Shown here in pieces: positions 23,678-37,286 of a DNA stretch of 64,000 bases (position 1 is the stretch's first letter; each line of letters starts with the position of its first letter). The DNA lies in the NCBI GenBank assembly GCA_024362935.1, contig JANCRA010000019.1, forward strand, positions 16,171,134 to 16,235,133, given 5' to 3'. This stretch comes from Setophaga petechia (lineage: Eukaryota; Chordata; Aves; Passeriformes; Parulidae). The notes beneath the pieces are model-generated. The model was not told the DNA's origin. It searched no databases and saw only the letters and a list, made by a program, of their open reading frames with translations. The position numbers and the translations under genes were made by a program.

Positions 23678-26449
23678 AGCCTGAGACTGGCAGGAAAGTC
23701 CTGACAATGGTGGAGAACTATGGAGATATTGGGACTCATGACTATGAGCGGATTCCCAGAATCAAATCTGAACCTTTTGCCCAGCCACTTCAGGCCAGTA
23801 GAAAAATTGTGGAGTGGAAGGGAGATAAAGACTAAGGAATCATGAAGATGGAGGCAGAGCAAACAAGTAAGATAATCAAGTAGTGTCACAGCTCTCATCC
23901 TGTTATTATTATGTAACATCTCCTCATCATGTTGATTATTATATGTGTTACTACCCTGATGCACTCGGGGTTGTTGACCTCTTTCTTGTGACAAAGGGAC
24001 TTGTTTGCATGGACCAAGTAAACCTATTTTCCAAGGGTTTCCAAAAGTACCAGCAGTGTTTTGACAGAGAAAGACAAATATAAATAATTTTAGATTTTAC
24101 TTAAGAGACTCGCTGCTTCATTTTGTTTTTCTGAATGCATTGGGCAGGCACTGAAAAACCTTCAGGGCATTTTTTTGAAATTCTTAGTGACAAATTAATA
24201 GAAACAGTCTTAGTAATATTTTCTAAAAAAACACCACAAACAAGTCAAAAGGCTTTTGTTGACTTTGAAGGAGACTACAGTGGTAGCTTTGCCCGTATCC
24301 TGAATTTGATATTAATAATATTTCTTTGAAATCAGATTTTTGGGTATTGGTGACTTTGGTCATATGAAAATATATTTGTCATTTTAATATTTTTTCTCAT
24401 TACTATAATTAAGTAACTTTGCATATGGTGAGAAAAAGGTTTTCGTTCAGTCCACTGCCAAGGAAATGGAAGAGTATAAAAGTCCACACAGTGCACATTG
24501 AAAAAAAAGTGCTAGAGAACAAATGCATTGCTTCTTGGTTTCTGATAGAAACTATAACATTTGTAGGATTTTGTCTAGGAAATAAGCTCTAGAGAGATTT
24601 TTTCAAATATCTCAATGGTACCATTTGCTAGGACTTTAGGAAAAACCCTTGAGAAGTCCATGAAAAACAGAATTATAAATTTCACAGCTGATTGATGTAT
24701 TAACATAAGAGTCTAGGATTTAAATATTCTTGTAAGTAGGATAAAACCCAACTTAGTTTGTTATGGATATGTATTTCATAATTAATCCTGTAGTGGTTAA
24801 TGAGATGTGAGACCTGAGTGTAGCTTGTCCATGTTTGGACATTAAAAGCTTCTGTCTTATACACTAATAACAGCTTTTTTTCTGACTAATTTTCATTAGA
24901 ATTACAGATTTTTAACATCCTTGAGATGCATTCTTCCTGCTGCCGAAGACAAGAGCATTACTGTCCCGAGAGCATTGAGGAGAACAATGAGACCATTACT
25001 TCCTGTCAGATTTATTTGAATGACCAGTATTTTTAAATGCCTTTGTGGATGAACAGACAGAAAGAGAGCCTTGATTGTGTAGTCTCATTTTCCTCAGAAA
25101 CCAGGAAATAATCAGTAATCACGCACGCTCTTCCTTAAATCCAAGTTCCACCTCTCACCAGGATAAAATTAGTTGAAAGAGAATAAAAAGAATAAAAACA
25201 AGCAGGAGAAAACACAACTTAAAACTGAAACAGGAGATGTCGGTTTCTTAGGCTTTGATAAAATAAAGCCTTCTTTGAAGATGTAAATGTATACAGCTAC
25301 AAGGGAAAACCATGATCAGTTCTCAGGTTCTGACTGAAAGTGCTGCCTAGGCTGAACTTGTACCATGCTTCACTCAGCTAATTTTACATTGGGGACCCAG
25401 CTGAGCAGTGGAAATAAAAAGCTATCACACTTCCCTGTTCTGTAAACTTGGCAGTATCTGTCCTCTGAGCTCTTCCCAGCAGTATCTGCCCTGAGAGTCT
25501 CTGCAGTTGTTTGGATGGTGTTACCTCCGACAACCAATGCTGGCTGACATAAAATGAGGAAAACATCTCTCTTTGAAATATAATCTACCTAAAATAATTT
25601 TAAACACTAAAGTAGCTCTTATGTGGAAGTGTTGAGTCTCTCCAAAAGCCATTAATTGCTAAATATTGCCAAAGAATTTGATTAATATTCTGCTGCATAT
25701 AATTTTAAGCAAATCAGTGAATACATTTCATACACTAGTTGAAGGAAATATCTTCCTTTAAAAACATGTAAGCTATGAAACCATAATGATAGGAAAGAGA
25801 AAATAAAACATCCTGGAAAAGATTTATTTAAAACAAAAAGTCAGTTTGAGGTTACTTGTAGAAGATTATTTAACCCTTTTCCAGTTACATAGCAAGTGTT
25901 ACCTCAAAACACATAGAAAAATTAAATAGAGTGTAAACACACTTTCTCACAAACTTATTAGGATTTACAAAATAACATGAAATAATAAGAACAGAATTTA
26001 TGGCAATTAGTGCTGACATGATGTCATGAAATTTTACTTTGCAAACATCAAAAAGAAAAGTATTTTTTTCAGAACCTGATCCAGCTTCTTTAGCTGCAGA
26101 CAAAGAAATACTGGGGAAATCCAATGGAAAACTACAGATCGCATTAAAAAAAAAGTGATTTTTATGTAAATATATATTTATGATAGGAGATGGCTTAAGA
26201 CAATATATAAAACTAAGAATAAGGGCAGTTGTCTTTGTTATCACAGATTATTAAGAACCTGATTTATGATCTAATTGTTATTGTGCTGGATTCTGTACAG
26301 ATAAAAAACAGAAGATAATCCAAAAAAAGGCTATTTAAAAATATCAGGAATAGTAGTCTGACAGGAGAATGAAGTATGTTGACTTCATTGCTAACAAATA
26401 CAGAATTCAATTGGGAATACATATGGAAGGATATCTGTCTTGAAGGATA
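23678..26449. other. intron sequence with one stop-poor segment
   Basis: No repeat family recognised. A stretch at 24908-25034 after a polypyrimidine-rich acceptor is open in two plus-strand frames for 36 and 42 codons; no donor or known protein supports it as an exon. Confidence 0.5.
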
Positions 26450-26640
26450 AAGAGATTTCAGAAAACCTGAAGGATTTCTTTCACATGGGTCTTCACAGGG
26501 AATAATGTAGACATACTTTCCTATATGTAGTGAAGGTATCAGATGATGGAACAGGTCAAGAAATTAAATTTAAACAAATCACAGCAACCAGATGACATTC
26601 ACCTAAGACTAAAATTTATTAAATAACTAATTAATAAACT
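26450..26640 (+). mobile_element. very old CR1-like fragment (5' part of ORF2)
   Basis: The segment AACAAATCACAGCAACCAGATGACATTCACCTAAGA (split over about 26573-26608) resembles the CR1 ORF2 block usually reading as a proline-glycine-proline-aspartate-glycine motif before the palm domain. The rest is heavily diverged, with stops. Boundaries are approximate, and assignment is by eye only. Confidence 0.4.
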
Positions 26641-27914
26641 ATCAATGTTGATGCATAAAATAATTTAATTTATGTATAGCATAAGCCTGTATATTTGTCA
26701 GTTTATATCCTTCTTGCCAAATAGGTTGCCAAAGGTATTCCCAAGAAGCCTAGAGCAGTGAACTCCTTTTTAATATAAATCCTTGTCCCATTGCTGTTAG
26801 GTATTTTTCAAGAGAAAGGTATTGCTTTTGGCTATTGCTTGTGTTGCCTTTTCATTAGTCATTCATTATTTGCTGAAAAATATATATTTTATATCTGGCA
26901 ACTCTTATGCACAATTGTCATGTTTTAGGCAGAGCATTCTCCAAGTTAGTTTACTCCTGCTAAAATCACACGCTGCTTCCCCTCCCTCTCCAGCTGGAGG
27001 TACAAAAGACAAAGATCACAGGCTTAGATAAAACAATTTCCTGGAAACAGCAATGACATAAGAAAACAAACAGTAGCAGCAACAATATGAATAACTAAAG
27101 GTATAAGTAAAGATTTATATGGAAAGTCCCCAACAATAAGCAATATCAGACCATTCTGTCTGCCATGTTTTCTCAGTAGGAAACCTTTCTTCCCAGAAGA
27201 GAGTCCCTTCCCCTTGCCCTGGCAATGACATGAGGTGGTATAGAGTAATAACCTCCCTTCCAGTTACTGGAACCCTGCCTTGTTGGAGCCAGAACAGCAA
27301 AGTAGGCTACATTGTTCAATCCAGACTAATTTCACTGCATTACAGACAACTCAACTATGTTTTTTATTTCTGTGCTGGTGAGTACTATACCATAATTACA
27401 AAAATAGGTAATTTATATAGATAAATCTTTCAACAATCTTGAAAGCTGCTGAAATTCACCACTGGCTATATCAAAAAGTCACTCAGTCTCCTGCAGTGCT
27501 GTTGCGCTCTGGTCTTCTTAGCACATCCACAGGTTTGTCTTTTCAGAACTGTCCACTTGCCATAACAGCTTTTCTAATAAAACTAAAATTTCCCTAGAAG
27601 CATGAAAAGGTATTTGCTATATTCACTAATGTTGAGTATTCAATGATTGTTTTTAGAATATTATGTCAGATATATGAATATTTCTTGAAAAAGCACATTG
27701 TAACAGTTGTCCTTGTTAGTGAGCCAGAGTTGATCTTGAAACCTGAAAACAAAATGAAATCAACCTAAGTGCTTGGCAACTCCAATATTGCATCATATTT
27801 AAAGAGGAAAGCAGAAGTTTTGGGATCCATACAGTTATAAAACATACATACATAATATACATGCAGGTATAGTGCAGGCACCGGTGAAGCTGTACCTCAA
27901 GGACTGTCTCTGGT
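26641..27914. other. intron sequence, nothing recognised
   Basis: AT-rich unique sequence. Splice-like signals at 27344 and 27377 bracket about 31 nt, but no peptide or phase supports an exon. Confidence 0.55.
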
Positions 27915-28379
27915 TCTGAGCCCCTCACTTCAAGAAAGGTGCTGCAGCATGATCAGAGAATGGCAACAAAGTTTGTGAGCAGTTTAGAGAGTAAGTCCTA
28001 TGAGGAGTGGTTGAGGGAACTGGGGTGGTTTTCTGTGGAGAAAAAGGAGGCTTTGTGGAGATCTTTTCACTCCCTACAATCACCTGAAAGGAGGTTGTAG
28101 TGAGCCTACATCTCCCAGGCAACTGGGACTTGAGAAAATAGTCATAGGCTGGGGTGGTTCAGGTTGGACATTAGGAACAATATTTTTATTGAAAGAGCTA
28201 TCAAATACTGGAATGCACTGCATAGGGAAGTGGTGGAGTCATTCCTGGAAGAGTTCAAGAGATGACTGAATGTGGCATTTAGTGCTATGGTTTAGTTGAT
28301 ACGGTTGTGTTTGGTCAAAGGTTGGACTTGATCATTTTGGAGATCTTTTCCAGCCTTAGTGATTCTATGATTACATGAT
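27915..28379 (+). mobile_element. CR1 LINE, 3' end fragment
   Basis: Sense CR1: AATGGCAACAAAGTTTGTGA, GGAGGCTTTGTGGAGATCTT, GGTTGGACATTAGGAACAAT, a block ending in AGTGGTGGAGTCATTCCTGG, then TTGGACTTGATCATTTTGGA and the tail TAGTGATTCTATGATTACATG. It is about 460 bp, 5'-truncated, non-coding. Confidence 0.93.
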
Positions 28380-31300
28380 TTAGTAATAGTCACATTACCT
28401 GCTCAGAATTTGGGGTTTGTGCTTAAATTTTTGTGAAACTTTCATCTACTGTTTGCCTCTCACAACAGCCGTAACTGGTTGTAACATGAGATATCCTTTA
28501 TTTTGTTTTATTATAGTGTTGTTAGCAATTGGGTTTTTTAAGTATTCTAGTAAGGGACTAAATTTACTTATCTAATAAGATTATCATCTCTCAAGTCATA
28601 TATCTGAAATATTTTCTGCTTTCTCTGGTATGTATTGTCTTAAGGTTGACTGAGTATATTCCATGAATTAAAAAAAAAACAAAAAACATAACTCAGTGTA
28701 TCCTTTAAATTACTGAAAATTATAATGCAGAAATTTTTTGTTTCAAAGATGAAGTAACACAATGTTGTCTGTTACAACAGGCTCTATAACATTATGGGAC
28801 CAGTCATCTGGTAACAGACAGGGTTATTTCCCTTTTCTTCATTGATGACCCAATGTCTTTTTGCTTACATTTTAATTCACAGACATTAACACGCTACCTT
28901 AAGAAGATTCAAATGTATAATCTCTCATTTTTCTCTGTAAAAGGCAGCACTGCAAATTTATTCTTTCCATTTTGCCTTTTTATTTTAGGCGAGGGGAAGG
29001 GGTAGGATGTGTAGTGTGAGTGTAATAGTACTGAATTAAACCATAGAATCATCAAATCATAGAATAGTTATCTGTTTATAGAAATTGAATGTTGGACCTT
29101 TTAGGTGGTTACGTCAAAGACATTTTCTTCCAAATCTCTTATAGAAATATAGAGCATAAATTGGTTACTTTGGATTGCCTGTAGCAATAAATATTTTTCT
29201 AATGAAAACATGCATTGTGGAAAAGTCCATGGATTTTTACATGGCTTTTGGAGTTTTTTGAAATCACCAGTAGTCAATTTAGTCGCTCTAATCTTTAAAC
29301 CTATGGGTCTAATTCTGACAGAGTCTTTTGATATGTTTTCATTACTTTCCTATGGTGTTTGCTTGGAGAAAACTATAAAATACTGCAACAGAGATTCATA
29401 TTAGAATATGATTCATCCTCAGTTTTCTGAGACTCAGAAAATTTTTCAGGCATTTATTCAGTGCACAGCAGCATAATGCTGAAAAGACTCATTAGGAAAA
29501 AAATTATTTCCATACAAGACACAGTATGGTCACTGTGCAGATGATCTTTAAAAATACAGTTAAAATTTAGCATATTCAAGTTCCTCAGTACCAGAGTAGC
29601 CATAAACCTATTTGCTATTTAGCCATTTAACACAATTATTTACTCTTCAAGAGATATACAGTTACTATAGCAACAGCTACATTTACAGTCCCAGAATAAA
29701 TGGAAAGCCTAATCTGTCCAGCCAGTAAAGCAAAAAGCTTTTTAAAATGTAGTTTATCTGTTGCCTTTATAATAGAAATTAGTGGCACTCAAATTATGAA
29801 CCATGATCTGGTTGCTGACTGCCAGCTTTGATCTTGAAGGCAACTGTTATACCCAGCTCATGGTTTGACTGCATGTTCAGTAGCTTCGACAAGTGACAGT
29901 AATATACTCTTTTATTTTCTTCTTCTTTTTTTTTTTTTTAGACTATGATAAGATGACAGATGCAGACAGAATAAATGAGAGAATCTTTAACTGACTCTTT
30001 TTGTGGTTGAAATGATCAGTAACCTCGGGTGAAAAAGAGCTACCTTTCACATAAAATGTTAATTTAATAGCAATGAAATAAAAAATTAGAAGTAATCATT
30101 TTTTAAGAAGTGTTACAATTTTCCTCATAAAAAGATATAAATTAAAAATTTTCTAAAGAGAGTTATAGAACTCTTTGCAGGTTTCCTTACTGCTTAAGGA
30201 ATTTCTGTGTGCAAGTTGATATTAATTGGTTTTACAGATCAAATTAGACTAAAATAAGATATCACTGTATTCAGCAGTGTGTTTGCAAAATCTTACATTG
30301 CCTTAGGTTCAGAATCTGAGTTGTTCAAAATAAAAATATTTGCTGCAAAAATGACACTACGGTGCTCTATTTCAGATGGTGCATTTTTATATTGAAAACG
30401 ATACTAAATAATTATTCTTTTTGCTAAATGACCAAACCTTATACATGTCTGCACAAGGACTCATGGGAGGAACAAAGCTCCTTTGGTCTATGCATCAAAT
30501 CAGTTGAGTGCGATTTGCCCTCTGTGTCAACAGTGAGCCACTGAGGTTGGGTCAATCCATGCCTGGCTTGCTCTTCCTCTTCCTCTCTGGCCTGCAGGTG
30601 TTGGTAACATGGCATATCAGAGAAACACCTCAACAGACCTTTTTGCCAGCAGTCATTAGTAAGAACCTTCTGGCCTTAAAGCGGTGGATATTCTTGCTCT
30701 TCATAAAAATTAAACAAAACAACCTTTGATGTATTTTTGCTGTTCTCAATATTTAAATTCTCTTAAAAATAATGCTAAACCTCAAATGCTTTACCTCCAG
30801 CATTTGTTATTTTTCTTCCATTTGAATATGTATGATCTTATGAAAAAAAAAAAAAGGAAATTTCTGCAATATAAATATTCTGCCTTAGCTGATTTTCTCT
30901 TTCTCCTCCTAATTGTTGCAAAGACTGAAGAAGAAACTTTTCCTGACAGATACATAAAACCCTGTCTTGAAGTCTGATTTTCACTTTTAAAAGTCATGCT
31001 TCTTGGAGCTTTTGTTTATGATGTTTTCAATAAAAGAAAATTCCTTTGTATTCTTCCTATTCATTTAGTAACAAAGGAAAACATCTAGATTCATATGTTT
31101 GAAGAAAGCTGGGATATTTTCAGGCTTAAGGGCTCCTGGTGGGAGTTCATGTGAAACAGTCTCTTCAGATAAGAGTGGAAAATAGTCAGTGTTTGCAGAT
31201 GTACTGAAAAAAATCTCTAATCAGTAGCACATCCTACTGCCTATATCTTGATTACTGCAGAGGAGGGAGATATTTGGCAGCCAGCTGGTCTGAGATTTGG

Positions 31301-32371
31301 AAAAAAATCAAAACAAACTAGCAAATGATAATGTTAGGATTAAGCAAAAATTATCTTCAAAATAAAACCTACCTAATTCTCAAATTTGTGAGGTGATAAT
31401 ATTATATAATATGTATGATTTTAACTGAAAAGATGTGTCAAAAGGTGCAGTCATTGGTTTTATCTTATTTCACATAGATTAAAAAAATTATGATAATTTT
31501 CTAAAAAATGATTCTTAAGGAAGGATGTGGAATGGCACTTCATTTTCTTCCAGAGCACAGAGTTGAACTGAATGGAAACAGCTGTAAATAGAGAAATGCA
31601 GAATTTCAAATTCAGCCTTCTAAATCCAAGAAGTACTGAAACACAGAAAACACTCATGCAGTCTTAACTCTGCCTTCATTAACAGCAGCCCAATCTGGTC
31701 ATGACATGTGCATTTACTTTTTAATGGGCAGAACAAATAGGAAGTGTTTAGCCCTATATTAGAATGAATTAATTCAATCTCAAGGCCTCCTTGTAGTAAT
31801 CAATGAGTTGTTCCTTCTCTCTTTTGTATTCTTTTCTACAAGGTTAGTGTTAAAAGTTTTAAGTTGTTAACATCATCCTCATCCCCAAACCTGGGCTTTA
31901 TTTTTTGCTGCAGTTACAGTAATTTCAAACATGCAAAAAGGGGATCAATGTCTCTACTTTGTTTTTCTCTCCCCAGAGACTGAAATATCTGTCCTTATAT
32001 TCTCCCTGTCTTCCTGTTACTTAATCATTTGTGTTCTCCTGAGAAGCTTTTCCATGCATAATTCACACTCATGCCCATCTTCATCCATTCTTAAAAAATT
32101 CTGTCTAAAATTTTGGCAGACTGGATTTCTTATGAGTAGAAAGGAGACGCCTTCCCTTTTCCTCTTTTAACGGGACAGGTTTGAGCTGCAAGTGTGCAGA
32201 TCTGCTGAATGGGCTCTCGCATGGTTCTGTGCTGCTGCTGATGCTCATCCTTACACTGCCATGAACTTGGAGAAGGCAACTCTGCTATCATTCACCTCAT
32301 GTAAGCACTTCTTGGGTATGCTCCCCAGGTTTTTGGATTGTGTGGATGAACATGAGGAACCAACCAAAGGA
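28380..32371. other. intron sequence with possible regulatory motif and a CR1 tail scrap
   Basis: Mostly unique AT-rich DNA. At 29040-29105 CCATAGAATCATCAAATCAT resembles an antisense CR1 tail scrap. An X-box-like palindrome lies at 29661-29674 in a stretch (about 29640-29900) that is more balanced in base composition. T13 occurs near 29927-29939. Confidence 0.5.
29661..29674. promoter_or_regulatory. possible RFX X-box
   Basis: GTTACTATAGCAAC is an imperfect inverted repeat matching the RFX-type X-box pattern GTTRCC-N-RGYAAC at most positions. RFX factors control ciliary and centrosomal genes; if the host coiled-coil gene is of that kind the site could be functional. A single motif in an intron is weak evidence. 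Confidence 0.25.
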
Positions 32372-32588
32372 AATATAGGATGGATATTAGGAAAAAAGTC
32401 TTTACAGAAATGGTGATAAAGTATTGGAATGGTTTGCCTGAGGAGGTGGTGGAGTCATCATACCTGGATGTGTTTAAAAAAATATTGAATGCGCCTCTCA
32501 GTGCCATGGTTTAGTTGAGATGTTGGGACATGGGTTGGACTCAATGATCTTTAAGGTCTCTTCTGACCTAGCGATTGTGATTCTGTGA
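32372..32588 (+). mobile_element. CR1 LINE, 3' end fragment
   Basis: Sense CR1: TGGATATTAGGAAAAAAGTC, GGAGGTGGTGGAGTCATCAT, TGGGTTGGACTCAATGATCT and ACCTAGCGATTGTGATTCTG. It is 5'-truncated to about 215 bp. Confidence 0.93.
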
Positions 32589-35500
32589 AATAAATCTTGT
32601 GAATTATTGGTTTTGACACTAATCAATTAATTGTGGGTGTATTTAAAAATAAAAAAAAACAAACCCACAAGCAAAAACTGTTTATGCCAATAACAAATAT
32701 CATTACATTTTTGTTCAAATATATGCAAAAATGTTGATATTTCTGACCTGTAGACCACACTGGGAAAGGTGATAGACGAGTGAGAAGATTATATGTTGGG
32801 AACCCCTTATGCGGATAACTTAGATTTGAATCTATGACTGTAAGTTTTAACAAAGCCAAGAAAGTGAACTTGGGCTTTAGAACTTCAGAACACATATAAA
32901 AACACTGGCCTTTGAACAGCAGAGTTCTCAACTTTAAATACAAGAAAGCTGGGATTTTTCTACAGCACTTCTCACATTTGCAATTTTCTTTATCTTTGAA
33001 GGGAAAATTCTTCAGTCCTTGTTCTATCAAAACTGCCAGTATTAATTATTAATAGGAATTTTGTTCAATGAATAATGACAGCGATGGCGCTCTTTGTTCT
33101 CAACAATTATTTATTTTCAGTCTGAAACTCTTCAGTTATGACTTCTTGTAGTTTTGGATCATGTATGCCTAATATTTCCTAATGTCATTTATCTCTCAAC
33201 CTTGGTTATCACACAAAAAATATAACTTTTAACTGCAGTTTTGTCTTCATCTCAGTTTCCTTTTTCTCAGTATTAACTCTCATTAGTCCTTAACTGTCAA
33301 TTTTAGTTTCTATTATTGCTTTGAGGAAAAACACCATAATTATCTAGAGCACTGAATATGTATTGACTACGTTAACACTTAGATTCAGTATTACAGATAT
33401 GAATATTAAAAAAGACCTCTTCAATTCCAAAAGTTTAAATCACTTCTCAAATATTCTGATCTAATGTCTGAACTTTTAAAAAATATTCTGGAGAAAGAAT
33501 TCATAGTTTAACTTATGTTTTTTCATTTGAGATATAAAATAATCTTGTCAGAGTCAACATTTCTGAATAGAAAAAAAGACTATCTACTTGTCAACAGAAG
33601 CATGAAGACAGTATTCAATAATAATTAGTATACAGAAATGATTAATCCTTTACGTACATTGAAATTGATTTGGCAATTCAAGTTATTAACAAGGAGATAA
33701 AGATTCATCTTTGTACAGTCATACAGATGCCTTCCTCTTCTCTTATTACCTTTGCAGAAAAGTCGAATATGGAGGCTTTTTTTTTTCATTTTTCCCTAAT
33801 AGAAAATGGACTGGAGAAATAAGCACTGTAGCTAAAGAAATCCTTTTTAAGTTAGCATAAAATATATCCTTAAAAACAAAGTTTGTCTGGTAAAAATTTT
33901 CAATTCACCACTGGAAAGGCTCTCATTTATCAGCTACCACTCACAGAAGCCATTCCCAGGAAGCACTATGGAAGTGGGTATGACTAATTTCTTGCAGTTA
34001 CTATCCATATGGCAGATTCTTTCCAGAGGTTAAAAGAGTAGAATCTAGTGCAAGCACAAATGATTCTCTACTTTTTGGTCTGGGAGTCTGGGAATATCAT
34101 CCAGCACCATTTAGCTTGCTAACAGAGATGCAGAAATATAAACTGGGATCTGATGGTTCTAAGTACTACCTGACCTGTACTGTTCATTGCTGCCACAGGA
34201 GATGTCTAACTCAGTCCTGGCCACTGTGGTAGGCTGCCTGAATGAGACTCTCAGGGTTCAGAAAATGTCTGCCTTCTTCATAATTTACCTTTTCCTATTG
34301 ATTTGATAATTGGTTTATGCAGCATTGACTGTGACATTGCAAGGGTGGAATTGTGAGGATGGCAGACCACAGAGTGAGTGGAATTAGAAGAAGTGCCTTT
34401 TCAGACTTACAATATGCCTGAGGAAGCCTCCTGAAAAAGGAGAGGTTGGGTGCTGTATAAGAAGTCTTTTATCTTTTTAATGTTTATGATTCTCTGACTA
34501 TAATATTCAAGGAAATAGCTCTTATGAAAGACATTCTCAGATAGAGCAAATAATGATATTGATGAGAACAAATTAGTTTCATGGTGGAAGTTTAAAAATA
34601 AAAGTTTCTTTGAACTCAGTGAGAACCAGATTTAATGAAATTTAAATTAAAGTGAATGGAATAGATATGTAGGAGTTAATCAACTGGAATGGAAATAATA
34701 TGGAATAGAGGCTCTTTTCTTCGAAAGAAACTGCTTGAATGAAGTCATCTATCTTGATGTTTATTGTTCTTTGACTGAGGCACGCAAATGTATATTTTGA
34801 AAGCCAAATTCTTATCCAATTAAAAAAAATATCAAGGATTTAGATTTTTTTCTGTCTTTGAGATTGTCTCTTCTATAAGAAGGAGAGTTATCTGCCTGCA
34901 CTTTTGTGGAAGTGCATTTTAGCAACTCAGCAAGGTCCTTTTTTGTTGTTCTACTGCAGTTGTTAAGACATTGCAATGATATAATTTTTGTCTTTCTTAA
35001 CATAATTTCATATTTAGCATGGAAATAGCAATATAAAATTAATACCACCGCTTTCTAATTTTGCTAGAATTTTTCAGGTTGAAACAGAATACAGATAAAA
35101 TTTCACTTTTGTTGTGATCACATATTCTTTACTTGATTCTTGACCAGCTGGAGGTTTCCCTTAAAATCATTAACAATCTGTCCACACTATGGAAACAAAA
35201 TAAGAGTAAGTCAAGTCTTGCATTAACTTCAGTGACATATATACAATACATGGATTTGATTTATTTTCCCTTTTTTTTCCTGTAATGTTTGTAAATATGA
35301 ACCCCTCTCCTATTGCAACCATATTATTGAGGATATCTTCCCTTAAAAAAATTACCTTACTCTATTCCTGGACTGAACACTTTTGTATTTATTTTAAAAT
35401 CATTGTTGCTTCTATGGTTATCTAATTAATGTTGGTAAAGCAGTTATTTTATTTCATCATTGAACCAAATACACATAAATTATTATTATAGCAATATGGA

Positions 35501-37286
35501 AAAACTCAAAATCACACATGACTGTGTTGATGGACCCAATTTTTGACTGACGTGACTACAAGGCTAGACTACTGTGTCCTGTCCCTGCTCAGTGAACAGT
35601 ACCAGCTACAGGATGAAGTTGTGATTCACCCAATATAATTCCTTAGCAACTTCTACCAATTCCTCTGAAACAGAAATTTACAGTCTTAGCGTTTAATAGT
35701 TCTTGATAGGTTTTGATTTCATGAAAACAATGAATTTGAGTTTGAAAGAATATCCTATTCTGTAGGACAGCTTGCAGTGAGGACAGAACTCTGCTGTCCA
35801 TATGAAATTCTGGCAGTAGATGCCTGTACCCAAAGAGGTGGGTGGTTGCCACCACAAATTCTCTTTACTTTTATCTCCGTTTTCCAGTGCTAACTGGCTT
35901 GGGATGGACAAGTTCACTGAGGGCAGTCAGACACAGGCTCTCTAAGGCTCCAGCATTTCACTATTCAATGTGGCTTCAGCAGTTCAAGTGAGAGATGTTG
36001 ATAAGATCATCCAGGGCTTTATTCTTCATTGATTCCTTAACTGTCTAGGCAGTGTCAACAAGATGCACATTTCAATTTAGTGCCTGTCCTAGGGTATTAG
36101 CTGCAAGGCACACAAATCAGAAGATGCCACAGAAAGGATACCCAGTCCCTGTTTTTCCTATGTTTCTAACCTGATCCAGAACACAAGATCTTAAAAGTTG
36201 TTCTGCATAGCACTATTACCACAACTTCAACTCTTGTGTTTGGGAAGAGGTAGCAAAAAAGTCCAGGGGGATTGCATTACAGTGTGCTCACATGCAGGGG
36301 TGGAATTAGGCAGTTACACAGGATTGAGCAGGTACTCTCCAATATAGCTATGTGGAATATTTCACAGCTCATGGTCTCAGTGGACTTACTTTAAATAGCA
36401 CAACAGTCTTTATGATCAGACTGGCAGCAATCGTGTGTTCTGTAAACCTAACAACTACTTACTGCTTACACCAGAAGTCCCTCCCTCCAACTTCTTTCCT
36501 CATCCCATAATAAAATCATGGAAATAAAGAAGTAATTATAACTTACTTGCTTTAACCATAAGGGTTGATGTTGACTTTAGTGAGGAGTGAATAAAAAAGG
36601 TTTCCTCTGAAAATTGATGAGCCTTGCAGCGATTTTATTCCGGGTCCAGAAAATGACACCTGAAGCAGCAACAGACGCCCTCTGGGCTCTTCTAAAATTG
36701 CAGGATCTGAATCAATCTGTTTGTCTTAAGACATCCCTGAGAGAAGACCTCTTCAATATTTCCATAATAGGAGTGTATCTGCCATGCCACGTGCCAGGTG
36801 CAGTTGCTCTTAAGATGATAAGGTGACCAAGTTAATCTCCTTGAACTATGTGCAACATTCTCTCATCAAGGGGAAGTCATGAGTATAACTGACTCTTTCT
36901 GCTGCTGGATTACCCTGCTTCTGAGGAGACAGAGGCATGGCTTTTTAAAGGCACAGCTGACACCATCTAAGATTTTTCTGGAAGACTCAGAAGATTGGTG
37001 TAATCCTCAGGACAGAGCAGAATGATACAGAATATCAGAAAAGGATTTTAGAAGAGGATTTAGTAATAAGGAACATCAAAAGAAAATAAGATAGGCAAAG
37101 AAGAATAGGGTAATTTATGTAAAAGGTAGAAGACAAGTTGGATAGAAGAGGGACAGCTGCATCTCTAAGATTTGATATCTTCTAGTTAATGTTAAAATCA
37201 GAACCATGGATTGATATAATGAAGAACAAGAAACAACTTAAGATATCGCAAGTCCCTCTTATTGGCTCATGTGTTGAAAAACTTCA
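32589..37286. other. intron sequence, nothing recognised
   Basis: AT-rich unique DNA. One well-formed acceptor/donor pair at 35148-35205 has two open frames but neither phase fits the neighbouring exons. Purine-rich stretches occur at about 37020-37150. Confidence 0.55.

Noticed and set aside
26073..26154. 82-nt open segment after a TATTTTTTTCAG acceptor
   Set aside because: The donor AAAA|GTGATT is weak and entry phase 1 has no partner; inclusion would disrupt the 15909-55889 frame.
35148..35205. 58-nt segment with strong acceptor and donor (GTAAGT), frame starting LEVSLKIINNLSTLWK
   Set aside because: It reads coiled-coil-like but starts in phase 0, while the exon before it ends in phase 2; the phase-2 frame gives a poor peptide and would break the join with 55889. 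Probably a decoy.
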